Positions 52,043 to 63,549 of a DNA stretch of 64,000 nucleotides are shown one piece after another. The stretch is taken from assembly GCF_025822245.1 (NCBI RefSeq), contig NZ_JACKTL010000056.1:105005-169004 (forward strand), written 5' to 3'. The stretch's first letter is position 1; every line of letters starts with the position of its first letter. The position numbers were made by a program, and so were the translations under genes. Source of the DNA: Mycolicibacterium hodleri (lineage in GTDB: Bacteria > Actinomycetota > Actinomycetes > Mycobacteriales > Mycobacteriaceae). Under the pieces are notes generated by a model. It made no database searches. It saw only the letters and a program-made list of their open reading frames with translations, and had not been told where the DNA came from.

Positions 52043-52854
52043 TCAGCCCGCGAGGTGCGCCACGGCGTCACGCATGCGCTCCGCCGCCGCGCGCACCGCA
52101 CCGACGTCGGGGCCGGCCCGCAACACCTCACGCGACACCGCGGGCAACAGCGTTCCCGGCGCCGCTCCGCCAAGACCGCGCAGCGCGTCGGGGCGACCGC
52201 CCTGGGCACCGACGCCGGGCAGCAGCACCGGCCCGCCGAGCTCGCCGAGGTCCGGAACCTCGGCCAAGGTGGCGCCCACGACGACTCCGACGGATCCCGC
52301 CCCCGCCCCGCGGTTCTCTGCGCTCGCGTCGTCGACGATCGACTGGGCGACCGTGCGACCGTCGACCACTGCCCGCTGCACGCTGGCGCCCTCGGGATTG
52401 GACGTCGCGGCGAGCACGAACACGCCGCGACCGTGCTGGGCGGCGGTGTCGAGTAGTGGCCTGAGCGACTCGAATCCCAGGTACGGCGACGCGGTGACGG
52501 CGTCGCACGCCAGCGGCGAGTCCCCGGCCCACGCCGCGGCGTACGCCGCCATCGTCGTGCCGATGTCACCTCGCTTGGCGTCGGCCAGGACCAGGACACC
52601 GGCGTCACGTAGCTCCGCGATGACGGTCTCCAGCACCGAATAACCAGCTGCGCCATGGCTTTCGAAGAACGCCACCTGTGGCTTGACGATGGCGAAGCCC
52701 TCGTAGGCCCGAACGCACACGTCACAGAACGCGGTGAGCCCGTCGACGTCGACCGGTAGTCCCCAGGCCTGCAGCAGTTCGGGATGCGGATCGATGCCCA
52801 GACACAAAGGGCCCCGATCGGCCACGGCCGAGGCCAGCCGGGTCCCGAAACCGG

Positions 52855-52858
<4 letters not shown>
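52043..52858 (-). CDS. pyrF: Orotidine 5'-phosphate decarboxylase
   Basis: Final step of UMP synthesis. The 271-residue product (GTG start at 52858) is of the mycobacterial/longer PyrF branch: CLGIDPHPELLQAWGLP, IVKPQVAFFESHGAAGYSVL, the catalytic LVLADAKRGDIGTT with Lys and Asp, and TASPYLGFESLRPLL. It overlaps the carB stop by 4 bases and ends before the 17-bp terminator, so it is the last gene of the pyr operon. Confidence 0.95.
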
Positions 52859-56204
<3,346 letters not shown>

Positions 56205-56205
<1 letters not shown>

Positions 56206-57335
56206 TAGCGCCCCTCCCCTGCCATCAGGTCGACGAATTGGTCGAACAGATAGGCGGCATCATGGGGTCCCGCCGCCGACTCGGGGTGGTACTGCACCGA
56301 GAACGCCCTTCCGTCAATGAGTTTGATGCCCTCGACGACTCCGTCGTTGGCGCAGGTGTGGCTGACCACGGCCCGGCCGAACTGCGTGTCGAACTCCTCG
56401 CCGGCCTCGCCTTCGAGGGCGAAGCCGTGGTTCTGCGAGGTGATCGCGACCCGTCCGGTCAGGTGGTCGATCACCGGAACGTTGATCCCGCGGTGACCGA
56501 AGGCCATCTTGTACGTCGAGCGCCCCAGGGCGCGGCCCAGGATTTGGTTGCCGAAGCAGATGCCGAAGAGCGGGATTCCCGCCTCGAGCACCTTGCGCGT
56601 GACCTCGACGACGTGGTCGGCGGTGGCGGGGTCACCGGGACCGTTGGAGAGGAACACCCCGTCGGGGTTGAGCGCGGCGACGGTGTCGAACGTGGCGTTC
56701 GACGGCACCACGTGGGTCTGGATGCCCCGCTTGGCGAAGTTGCGTGGGGTGTTGGTCTTGATGCCGAGGTCGAGCGCGGCCACCGTGAAGCGTTGCTGCC
56801 CTTCGGCTTCCACCACGTAGGTGGAGTCGGTGCTGACCTCGCCGGCGAGGTCCGCGCCCAGCATCGACGGCTGGCTGCGCACCCGCGCCAGCAGCTCGTC
56901 CGTGTCGGCCAGGGCGTCTCCCGAGAAGACGCCCGCCTTCATCGATCCCGCCGTTCGCAGGTGCCGCACGACGGCACGGGTGTCGATGCCCGCGATCCCT
57001 ACCACGTTCTGGCGGATCAATTCGTCGTCGAGCGTGCCGGTGGCGCGCCAGTTCGAGGCGCGCGGCGAGGGGTCCCGCACGGCGTATCCGGCGACCCAGA
57101 TCTTGTCCCCGCGACTCTCGGCGTCCTCACCGTTCCAGCCCGTGTTGCCGATCTGTGGTGCCGTGGCGACCACGATCTGGCCGTGATAACTCGGGTCGGT
57201 GAGGGTCTCCTGGTAGCCGGACATTCCAGTGGAGAAGACCGCCTCCCCCAGCGTCTGCCCGACCGCGCCGAAGGCGGTACCGGTGAACACCCGTCCGTCG
57301 TCGAGAACCATTACGGCCTTGTTCTTCACCGTCAT
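56205..57335 (-). CDS. carA: Carbamoyl-phosphate synthase small subunit
   Basis: Glutamine amidotransferase subunit that gives ammonia to CarB. The start is the ATG at 57335 (MTVKNKAVMVLDDGRVFTGT), giving 376 residues. The N-terminal CarA domain has QTLGEAVFSTGMSGYQETLT and GIAGIDTRAVVRHLR; the class I amidotransferase has the strand FLSNGPGDPA, the catalytic Cys in FGICFGNQILGRALG and His/Glu in VQYHPESAAGPHDA. The start overlaps the stop of the PH-protein gene by 4 bases, and the stop overlaps carB by 1 base. Confidence 0.97.
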
Positions 57336-57832
57336 TCGACCTCTCCAGTCCATTTCGCAAGTTCGCGGCGGTCGTCGCCGCGGAACCCGGTGTCGATCTC
57401 GGTGCCCGACGGCAGCCTCCAGCGAATGGCGAGGATGCCGTCGTGCGTCAGTGCCTTGCCCGCGATGCCCCGCTCGGTGCGGATCGCCGTGATCGACTCC
57501 TCGGGGATCCAGATCGGCCCGGTGCCGCTGCGCTGCAGCATGATCCCCTCGGGGTAGCGGGTCAGGACCGCCTTGCTGCGGAAACCCAGGTCGCCGACGG
57601 CGATGCGGTCCTGCCAGCTGGGTGCAATCGTGCTGCCGACGTAGAGCCCCTTGGTGGCCGGGACGATGGCCGACCCGACGGTGTCGGGCAGCGGCGGCAG
57701 CGTTCCGATCATCTCGGCCTGCCGCTGCGCCCGGTGCAGCCACCCGCGCATCATCTGCCGGATGAAGAAGGCGATCAACAACGCCAGCAGTGCGGCGATG
57801 ATCAGCAAGGCGATCAGGGTCGGGGTGTTCAT
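57332..57832 (-). CDS. Membrane-anchored PH-like protein within the pyr operon (Rv1382-type)
   Basis: Encodes 166 residues with one N-terminal membrane helix (PTLIALLIIAALLALLIAFFI), then a basic stretch and a beta-rich PH-like domain: TKGLYVGSTIAPSWQDRIAV, GDLGFRSKAVLTRYPEGIML, RSGTGPIWIPEESITAIRTE, and IRWRLPSGTEIDTGFRGDDR. It overlaps both pyrC (stop/start ATGA) and carA. A protein like this is kept between pyrC and carA across mycobacteria. No pyrimidine enzyme motif is seen; the function is unknown. It may be inner-membrane bound with the domain in the cytosol. Confidence 0.82.
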   Translation of the reverse strand: MNTPTLIALLIIAALLALLIAFFIRQMMRGWLHRAQRQAEMIGTLPPLPDTVGSAIVPATKGLYVGSTIAPSWQDRIAVGDLGFRSKAVLTRYPEGIMLQRSGTGPIWIPEESITAIRTERGIAGKALTHDGILAIRWRLPSGTEIDTGFRGDDRRELAKWTGEVE

Positions 57833-59124
57833 GCCGGCGGACTCTGCCCGTTCCGCGCGGTGACCTTGCCCCGCAACATCGTCAGCGTCACCGCGGCGGG
57901 CAGCGTCATCGCCTCGAACGGCGTGTTGTCCGACCGGCTGGCCAGCTCGGCACCGGTGACGGTCCAGGTGGCGTCGGGGTCGACGACCACCAGGTTGGCG
58001 GGCTCGCCCACCTCCAGCGGCCGGCCCTGGTCCGGCAGGCCGACGATGGCCGCGGGCGCCTCGCTCATCACCCGCGCGACGTCACGCCAGTTCAGCAGGC
58101 CCGACCGCACCATGGTCTCGACGACCACCGACAGCGCGGTCTGCAGTCCCAGCATGCCGGGCCGGGCGACGGCGAACTCGCACATCTTCTCGTGGTCGGC
58201 ATGCGGTGCGTGATCGGTTGCCACGCAGTCGATCACGCCGTCGGCGAGCGCCTGGCGCAGCGCGATCGCGTCACTGGCCTCGCGCAGTGGCGGGTTGACG
58301 CGGTTGCGGCCGTCGTAGGACTCGAGCAGCGCGTCGTCGAGCAGCAGGTGATGCGGTGTCACCTCGGCGGTGATCGAAATGCCCTGCTCCTTGGCCCACC
58401 TCAGCAGCTCGACCGTGCCTGCGGTGGACGCGTGGCAGATGTGCACGCGCGCTCCGGCGTCCCGGGCGAGGATCGCGTCGCGCGCGACGATCGACTCCTC
58501 GGCCGAACGTGGCCAGCCGGTCAGCCCGAGCCGGGCCGCGTTCGGCCCCTCGTGGGCGACGGCGTCGACCGTCAGCCGCGGCTCCTCGGCGTGCTGGGCG
58601 ATGAGGACGCCGATGCCGCTGGCGTATTCGAGCGCCCTCCTCATCACCAGCGGGTCGTCCACGCAAAGACCGTCGTCGGAGAACATCCGCACCTTGCCGA
58701 CACCGGCGGCCATCAGGCCCATCTCGGTGAGCTGAGCGCCCTTGAGTCCCACGGTGACCGCGCCGACCGGATGCACGTCGACCAGGCCAACCTGCTGGCC
58801 GCGATGCCACACGTGGTCGGTGACGACGGCGCTGTCGGCGACGGGATCGGTGTTGGCCATCGCGAAGACCGCCGTGTAGCCACCGAGCGCCGCTGCAGCC
58901 GAACCGGTTTCGATGTCTTCGGCGTACTCGCGTCCCGGCTCGCGGAGATGGGTGTGCAGGTCGACGAACCCGGGCAGCAGGATCTTGCCGGCACCCTCGA
59001 CCACCTCGGCACCCTCGGGAGCCGCGACGTCGGTGCCGATCTCGGTGATCTGCCCGTCGTCGACGAGCACGTCGACGGGATCACCCTCGCCGTAGAGAAG
59101 GACCGACCGCACGAGGATCGTCAT
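57829..59124 (-). CDS. pyrC: Dihydroorotase
   Basis: Closes N-carbamoyl-aspartate to dihydroorotate. The start is the ATG at 59124 (MTILVRSVLLYGEGDPVDVL), giving 431 residues of the class I bacterial type. Metal and active-site motifs: PGFVDLHTHLREPGREYAED with HxH and the substrate Arg, the metal His in VHICHASTAGTVELL, AEVTPHHLLLDD, GRNRVNPPLRE, and CVATDHAPHADHEKM with the catalytic Asp. The start overlaps the pyrB stop by 4 bases and the stop overlaps the PH-protein gene. Confidence 0.97.
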   Translation of the reverse strand: MTILVRSVLLYGEGDPVDVLVDDGQITEIGTDVAAPEGAEVVEGAGKILLPGFVDLHTHLREPGREYAEDIETGSAAAALGGYTAVFAMANTDPVADSAVVTDHVWHRGQQVGLVDVHPVGAVTVGLKGAQLTEMGLMAAGVGKVRMFSDDGLCVDDPLVMRRALEYASGIGVLIAQHAEEPRLTVDAVAHEGPNAARLGLTGWPRSAEESIVARDAILARDAGARVHICHASTAGTVELLRWAKEQGISITAEVTPHHLLLDDALLESYDGRNRVNPPLREASDAIALRQALADGVIDCVATDHAPHADHEKMCEFAVARPGMLGLQTALSVVVETMVRSGLLNWRDVARVMSEAPAAIVGLPDQGRPLEVGEPANLVVVDPDATWTVTGAELASRSDNTPFEAMTLPAAVTLTMLRGKVTARNGQSPPA

Positions 59125-60077
59125 GGATTCACCCCTTCCGGTGCCGAGCCGGCGCCGACGAGCAGATGGAACAGCACCGCCATCCGAACGTGCACGCCGT
59201 TGGAAACCTGTTGCAGCACCGCCGATTGCGAGGAGTCGGCCACCGAGGATGCGATCTCCATGCCCCGGAGCATCGGCCCGGGGTGCAGCACGACGGCGTG
59301 CTTGGCGAGTTTGGCCGACCGCTTCTCGGAGAGTCCGTACAGCACCGAGTACTCCCTCGCCGAGGGGAAGAACCCGCCCTTCATCCGCTCGGCCTGGACC
59401 CGCAGCATGAGCACCGCGTCGGCGGCGGGCAGCTCGGCGTCCAGGTCGTGCGAGACCGTGACGGGCCACGTCGAGACGCCCGTCGGCAGCAACGTCGGCG
59501 GTGCGACGAGCACCACCTCGGCGCCCAGCGTCGCCAGCAGCCGAACGTTCGAGCGCGCGACCCGGCTGTGCAGCACGTCGCCCACGATGACGACGCGCTT
59601 GCCCTCGACCGAGCCCAGCCGCTGGCGAATGGTCAAGGCGTCGAGCAGCGCCTGCGTCGGATGCTCGTGCGTCCCGTCTCCGGCGTTGATCACGCTGGGC
59701 CCGCCGTCGCTGCCTTCGCGCGTCCACTCGGCAAGCCGTTGCGCCGCACCGGAAGCCGGGTGCCGGATGATGAGCGCGTCGGCACCCGCGGCACGCAGCG
59801 TCAACGCGGTGTCCCGCAGCGACTCGCCCTTGGCCACCGACGACCCCGACGAGCTGACGTTGACCACGTCGGCGCTCATCCACTTGCCGGCGACCTCGAA
59901 CGACACCCTGGTCCGCGTCGAGTTCTCGTAGAACATCGTGATCACGGTGCGCCCGCGCAGGGTGGGCAGCTTCTTGACCTCGCGGCCCAGCAGCGCATGG
60001 CTGAAGCGGTCGGCGTCGTCCAGGATGGCCGTCGCCTGGTCCAGGCTCAGATCGGTCGCCGAGAGAAGGTGCTTCAC
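59121..60077 (-). CDS. pyrB: Aspartate carbamoyltransferase catalytic subunit
   Basis: Condenses carbamoyl phosphate with aspartate. The 318-residue product has the carbamoyl-phosphate loop FYENSTRTRVSFEVAGK, SSSGSSVAKGESLRDTALTL, ALIIRHPASGAAQRLAEW, VINAGDGTHEHPTQALLDAL, IVGDVLHSRVARSNVRLLAT, and VLHPGPMLRGMEIASSVADS. All catalytic residues are in place. No pyrI regulatory gene is present, as usual in mycobacteria. It overlaps pyrR and pyrC by 4 bases each. Confidence 0.97.
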   Translation of the reverse strand: MKHLLSATDLSLDQATAILDDADRFSHALLGREVKKLPTLRGRTVITMFYENSTRTRVSFEVAGKWMSADVVNVSSSGSSVAKGESLRDTALTLRAAGADALIIRHPASGAAQRLAEWTREGSDGGPSVINAGDGTHEHPTQALLDALTIRQRLGSVEGKRVVIVGDVLHSRVARSNVRLLATLGAEVVLVAPPTLLPTGVSTWPVTVSHDLDAELPAADAVLMLRVQAERMKGGFFPSAREYSVLYGLSEKRSAKLAKHAVVLHPGPMLRGMEIASSVADSSQSAVLQQVSNGVHVRMAVLFHLLVGAGSAPEGVNP

Positions 60078-60649
60078 CTGGCGGGCCCTCCCTGCGGTGC
60101 GATCGAGACCCCGTCGACTCCCCCGTCGTTCTCGGCGAGACGTACCTTCACGTTCTCGCTGCGCGACGTGGGCACGTTCTTGCCGGCGTAGTCGGCGCGC
60201 AACGGCAATTCGCGGTGGCCGCGGTCGACGAGTACTGCCAGCTGAACCGCCCTCGGCCTGCCGATGTCGCGGAGTGCGTCCAGAGCGGCGCGGATCGAAC
60301 GTCCCGTGTAGAGCACGTCGTCGACGAGGACCACGAGAGCGCCGTCGATTCCGCCATCGGGAATCGAGGTGTCCTCCAGCGGGCGCGGTGGCTTGCCGGC
60401 GAGGTCGTCGCGGTAGAGCGTGATGTCGAGCGCGCCGCGTGGCACGGTGACGCCGGAGAATTCGTGGATCTTCTCGGCGAGGCGGGCGGCCAGTGTGACG
60501 CCGCGCGTCGGAATGCCCAGGAGGATGACGCGGGGCGCGTCGGCGCCGTCCAGCGCGGTCTTCTCGATGATTTCGTGCGCGATGCGCGACACCGTCCGGC
60601 TCACGTCCGCGGCGGACATCAATTCCCGGTCGGGGCTGGCAGAAGCCAT
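60074..60649 (-). CDS. pyrR: Bifunctional pyr operon regulator / uracil phosphoribosyltransferase
   Basis: PyrR binds UMP and a leader RNA to repress pyr genes, and has uracil phosphoribosyltransferase activity. The 191-residue product (ATG at 60649) has the PRPP motif LVVLVDDVLYTGRSIRAALD, LLGIPTRGVTLAARLAEKIH, TLYRDDLAGKPPRP and VLVDRGHRELPLRADYAGKN. It heads pyrR-pyrB-pyrC-PH-carA-carB-pyrF. Its leader contains a PyrR-box-like sequence (60673-60686) next to the AAGGAGG ribosome site; see that entry. Confidence 0.97.
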   Translation of the reverse strand: MASASPDRELMSAADVSRTVSRIAHEIIEKTALDGADAPRVILLGIPTRGVTLAARLAEKIHEFSGVTVPRGALDITLYRDDLAGKPPRPLEDTSIPDGGIDGALVVLVDDVLYTGRSIRAALDALRDIGRPRAVQLAVLVDRGHRELPLRADYAGKNVPTSRSENVKVRLAENDGGVDGVSIAPQGGPAR

Positions 60650-60672
60650 GACTGACCTAGGACCTCCTTCTC

Positions 60673-60686
60673 CGCCTCTCGGGACG
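60673..60686 (-). promoter_or_regulatory. PyrR-binding loop motif in the pyr leader
   Basis: On the minus strand the leader reads GATCCGTCCCGAGAGGCGGA, followed by GAAGGAGG. The core CGTCCCGAGAGGCG agrees at 12 of 14 positions with the PyrR consensus ARUCCNGNGAGGYU. It sits only 3 bases before the AAGGAGG Shine-Dalgarno (60663-60669), 23 bases from the pyrR ATG. This is the arrangement expected for translational repression by PyrR, the mechanism described for M. smegmatis. No intrinsic terminator of the Bacillus attenuator type is seen between motif and gene. Confidence 0.8.
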
Positions 60687-60765
60687 GATCGTTAAAGGAC
60701 GTCGAACTTCCGCGGCAGCTTAACACCCGCCGGGCACCGTCAGCCCGGCTGGCTAGGCTGGCCAG

Positions 60766-61974
60766 GTGAAACTCGACGGCAATCAGGCATCCATCCGCGA
60801 GGCGATCGACGCCGGCCTGCTGGCGGGGGCCGTCACGATGGTCTGGCAGGCGGGCAAGGTCCTGCAGGTCAACGAACTCGGTTACCGCGACGTCCACGCC
60901 GGGTTGCCGATGCAGCGCGACACCATCTTCCGGATTGCCTCGATGAGCAAGCCGGTGACGGTGGCCGCGGCCATGTCGATGGTCGAGGGCGGGCTGCTCG
61001 CGCTGACCGATCCGGTGGCCCGGTGGCTACCGGAGTTGGCCGACGTGCGGGTGATGGCCGACCCGTCGGGCCCGCTGGAGTCGACGGTGCCGCTACGGCG
61101 ACCGATCACCGTGGACGATCTGATGACGCACCGCAGCGGCTTGGCCTACGCGTTCTCGGTGGGGCCGCCGCTGTCCCGTGGCTACGGCAAGCTGAGGTTC
61201 CGCCAGGACCAGGACAGCTGGCTCGCCGAACTCGCGAAGCTGCCGCTGGCCCACCAGCCCGGCGAACGGCTGACCTACAGCCACTCCACCGACGTGCTGG
61301 GCATCGCACTGTCGCGGATCGAGGGCAAGCCGCTGGCCGACGTGCTGGACGCCCGGATTCTGGGCCCACTCGGCATGTCCGACACCGGTTTCAAGGTCAG
61401 CGTCGAAGGGCGCCGGCGCGCGGCCACGATGTACCAGCTCGACGACAACGGGCGTCTCCGCGACGACGTGATGGGTCCTGCGCCGGTGACGCTGCCGACG
61501 TTCTGCACTGGAGGGGCCGGGCTGTGGTCGACCGCCGACGACTATCTGGCCTTCGCCCGCATGTTGCTCGGCGGCGGCGTCGTGGACGATGTCAGGGTGC
61601 TGTCGGAGGAGTCGGTGCGGTTGATGCGCTCCGACCGGCTGACCGACCAACAGAAGTCGTATCCCTTTCTCGGGATGCCCTTTTGGCGCGGTCGCGGTTT
61701 CGGGCTGAACCTCTCGGTGGTCACCGATGCGGCTCAGTCCCGCCAGCTCTACGGTCCGGGCGGACTCGGCACGTTCAGTTGGCCCGGCGCCTACGGCACG
61801 TGGTGGCAGGCCGACCCGTCGGCGGACCTGATCATGCTGTACCTGATTCAGAACCTGCCCGACCTGAGTTCGGATGCCGCCGCGGCCGCGGTGGCGGGCA
61901 ACACGTCGCTGGCGAAACTGCAGGCCGCTCAGCCGCGGTTCGTCCGTCGTACGTATCAGGCCTTGGAGTCCTGA
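60766..61974 (+). CDS. Beta-lactamase-fold serine hydrolase (class C/esterase type)
   Basis: Encodes 402 residues from the GTG at 60766 (MKLDGNQASIREAIDAGLLA). The serine hydrolase motifs are SMSK (SxxK; Ser59 and Lys62) in RIASMSKPVTVAAAM, YSHS (Yx[NS]) near residue 169 in GERLTYSHSTDVLG, and a C-terminal GLGTFSWPGAYGTWWQADP in place of the KTG/HxG strand. No signal peptide is seen, so the enzyme is likely cytosolic; relatives are esterases, beta-lactamase-like proteins and D-aminopeptidases. It is divergent from pyrR, with a shared 116-base promoter region. Substrate unknown; resistance activity should not be assumed. Confidence 0.85.
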   Translation: MKLDGNQASIREAIDAGLLAGAVTMVWQAGKVLQVNELGYRDVHAGLPMQRDTIFRIASMSKPVTVAAAMSMVEGGLLALTDPVARWLPELADVRVMADPSGPLESTVPLRRPITVDDLMTHRSGLAYAFSVGPPLSRGYGKLRFRQDQDSWLAELAKLPLAHQPGERLTYSHSTDVLGIALSRIEGKPLADVLDARILGPLGMSDTGFKVSVEGRRRAATMYQLDDNGRLRDDVMGPAPVTLPTFCTGGAGLWSTADDYLAFARMLLGGGVVDDVRVLSEESVRLMRSDRLTDQQKSYPFLGMPFWRGRGFGLNLSVVTDAAQSRQLYGPGGLGTFSWPGAYGTWWQADPSADLIMLYLIQNLPDLSSDAAAAAVAGNTSLAKLQAAQPRFVRRTYQALES

Positions 61975-61975
61975 C

Positions 61976-62281
61976 TCACGCCGACGAACGCAACGCCGCG
62001 CCCTCGGCTCGGACGACCCTGTCGATCCGACCGAACCTCGCGGTCACCCGCTCCGTGACACGCCTCCACTGCCGGGCGTCCGCCACGTCGGCAGCGATCA
62101 CCATCACCCGATCCGCGGAGTGACCGTGCATCACCTCGACGGCGTCACCGGCATGTCGGGCCACCACCACGACCCGGTGTCCGTCGGCCAACGTCCGTCG
62201 GGCCAACCGGCGGCCGGCGTCGGTGTCGCCGTCCAGGATCACGACGACGGATGTTGTGTGAGAGGGCATCTCGCGAATCAT
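61976..62281 (-). CDS. Small Rossmann-fold fragment resembling the start of an SDR
   Basis: Encodes 101 residues from the ATG at 62281 (a second ATG at 62269 gives 97). The sequence TTSVVVILDGDTDAGRRLAR, then RTLADGHRVVVVARHAGD, DRVMVIAADVADARQWRRVT and ERVTARFGRIDRVVRAEGAA looks like the first 90 residues of a short-chain dehydrogenase. The glycine loop is altered (DGDTDAG) and the catalytic half is absent. It ends 2 bases past the convergent beta-lactamase-fold stop. It may be a decayed remnant or a small nucleotide-binding protein. Confidence 0.55.
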   Translation of the reverse strand: MIREMPSHTTSVVVILDGDTDAGRRLARRTLADGHRVVVVARHAGDAVEVMHGHSADRVMVIAADVADARQWRRVTERVTARFGRIDRVVRAEGAALRSSA

Positions 62282-62351
62282 GACATCAGTCAACGCCGAT
62301 TGCCTTGGCGCCCGATGTGGGTCCGCTAGGCGATGCCTCAGAACCTCGTGC

Positions 62352-63044
62352 TCACCACGGCACGACGGCGTCGTGATAGTCGAGGAACTGCAGTCCGCCG
62401 TCGCCGGCATGGGCGACGATGACGTCGACGACGCCGGGAACGCTGTCGTCGACGGTCAGCGTGGCGCCCTTGCCCCCGAGTTCGGTCTGCACGTGGCCGG
62501 GATTGATCAGCAGCAACGTGCGCGGATCGCCGGCGTGCCGAGCCGCGTAGCTGCGGAACAGCTGGTTGAGCGCGGACTTGCTGGCGCGGTACACCTCGTG
62601 CCCGCCTCGGGTGTTCTGCGAGATGCTGCCTTGCCGCGACGACATGATGCCGATCGTGCCCGACTCGGGCACCAGGTCCTCCAGGGTCTCGACGACACGC
62701 AGCGGGCTCAGCGCGTTGGTGACCATGACCTCGACGAAGCTGTCGGTGCTCACCTCGGCAACGGGAACGTTGTCGTGGGCGATCCCGGCGTTGACGAACA
62801 GCAGGTCGAGGCGCCGACCGGCCAACCGGTCGCGCAGTGCGGCGATTTGCTCAGGGACGGTGACGTCGAGCGTCTCGATCTCGAGGCGGCCGGATGCGTC
62901 CAGCTCGCGCAGCGGAGCCGGGGCGTCACCGCGCACGGTGGCGACCACCCGCCAGTCGCGCCGCAGGAACTCGGCCACCATGGCGAGCCCAAGGCCCTTG
63001 GACGCTCCGACGATCAGTGCTGTGGGGTGTTCGTAATCGGTCAT
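62352..63044 (-). CDS. Short-chain dehydrogenase/reductase
   Basis: An SDR of 230 residues from the ATG at 63044 (MTDYEHPTALIVGASKGLGL). Cofactor loop VGASKGLGLAMVAEF, DVTVPEQIAALRDRLAGR, FVNAGIAHDNVP (NAG motif), catalytic Ser in IGIMSSRQGS, YRASKSALNQLF as YxxxK, and LINPGHVQTELGG. The frame could extend to an ATG at 63077. Substrate unknown. It is separated by 70 bases from the SDR-like fragment downstream, on the same strand. Confidence 0.9.
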   Translation of the reverse strand: MTDYEHPTALIVGASKGLGLAMVAEFLRRDWRVVATVRGDAPAPLRELDASGRLEIETLDVTVPEQIAALRDRLAGRRLDLLFVNAGIAHDNVPVAEVSTDSFVEVMVTNALSPLRVVETLEDLVPESGTIGIMSSRQGSISQNTRGGHEVYRASKSALNQLFRSYAARHAGDPRTLLLINPGHVQTELGGKGATLTVDDSVPGVVDVIVAHAGDGGLQFLDYHDAVVPW

Positions 63045-63100
63045 GCTGATGTCAGCAACTGACGTCTCCGGTTTCATCCCGCTTCTCGCGTGTCGGGGCG

Positions 63101-63352
63101 TCAGCCGCCCAGTTCGGACACCTCGGCGTCGAGGATCGCCGCCTGCGTGGCGAGCTCGTCGTCGGAGAGGTTGGTGGCCTTCCCGACGCGCTGCAGGAAG
63201 TCCGTCCGCGAGATCACCTGAAGCGCCCCGCGGTGGGCGTCGTCGTCCAACTGGGCTGCACCGATCACCTGTGCGCGACCCTCGAGCAGAACCAACACGG
63301 CGTCGTCGTCGGCGTCCACGAGTCGTCTCGTGACGTCACTGTCAATCGTCAT
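63101..63352 (-). CDS. Small hypothetical protein
   Basis: Encodes 83 residues from the ATG at 63352 (MTIDSDVTRRLVDADDDAVL). The first half has a strand-rich stretch VLVLLEGRAQVIGAAQLDDD; the second half is helical, DFLQRVGKATNLSDDELATQ, then AAILDAEVSELGG. No signal peptide or membrane segment. It begins a minus-strand group with the SDR gene (56 bases downstream). I do not recognise the family; the frame could start further upstream at 63430 in less protein-like sequence. Confidence 0.6.
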   Translation of the reverse strand: MTIDSDVTRRLVDADDDAVLVLLEGRAQVIGAAQLDDDAHRGALQVISRTDFLQRVGKATNLSDDELATQAAILDAEVSELGG

Positions 63353-63437
63353 GACCGGGGTATGCCCACCACGGGAGCCGTCAACCGGCGGCAGGCCGCC
63401 CACCGACGCCATGGCATGTGCCACCGACATCGTGGTG

Positions 63438-63461
63438 CTGTGGAGCCGGGGTTGTCCACAG
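63438..63461. promoter_or_regulatory. Inverted repeat with DnaA-box-like sequence
   Basis: CTGTGGA (63438-63444) and TCCACAG (63455-63461) are a perfect inverted repeat with a 10-base spacer. The right arm overlaps TTGTCCACA (63452-63460), which equals the mycobacterial DnaA-box consensus. A third TCCACA lies at 63473-63478. The group lies in the divergent promoter region of the small hypothetical gene and the DUF222 gene. A regulatory role is inferred. Confidence 0.4.
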
Positions 63462-63533
63462 TGGCTGATTCATCCACAGCCTGGGGGTGTGCGGCCTAGT
63501 TTTCATCGGCATCGTCCCTCGCCCCGAGTAACT

Positions 63534-63549
63534 TCGTACGTATGTTCGA
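63534..63549 (+). promoter_or_regulatory. SOS (LexA) box overlapping the DUF222 start codon
   Basis: TCGTAC-GTAT-GTTCGA matches the mycobacterial SOS box TCGAAC-N4-GTTCGA with one mismatch. The ATG of the DUF222 gene (63542-63544) lies inside it. Several 13E12/DUF222 genes of M. tuberculosis are LexA-controlled, so DNA-damage induction of this gene is likely. Confidence 0.8.

Noticed and set aside
60766..61974. True beta-lactamase resistance gene
   Set aside because: The SxxK and YxS motifs are shared with esterases and peptidases, there is no signal peptide, and no clear KTG is seen.
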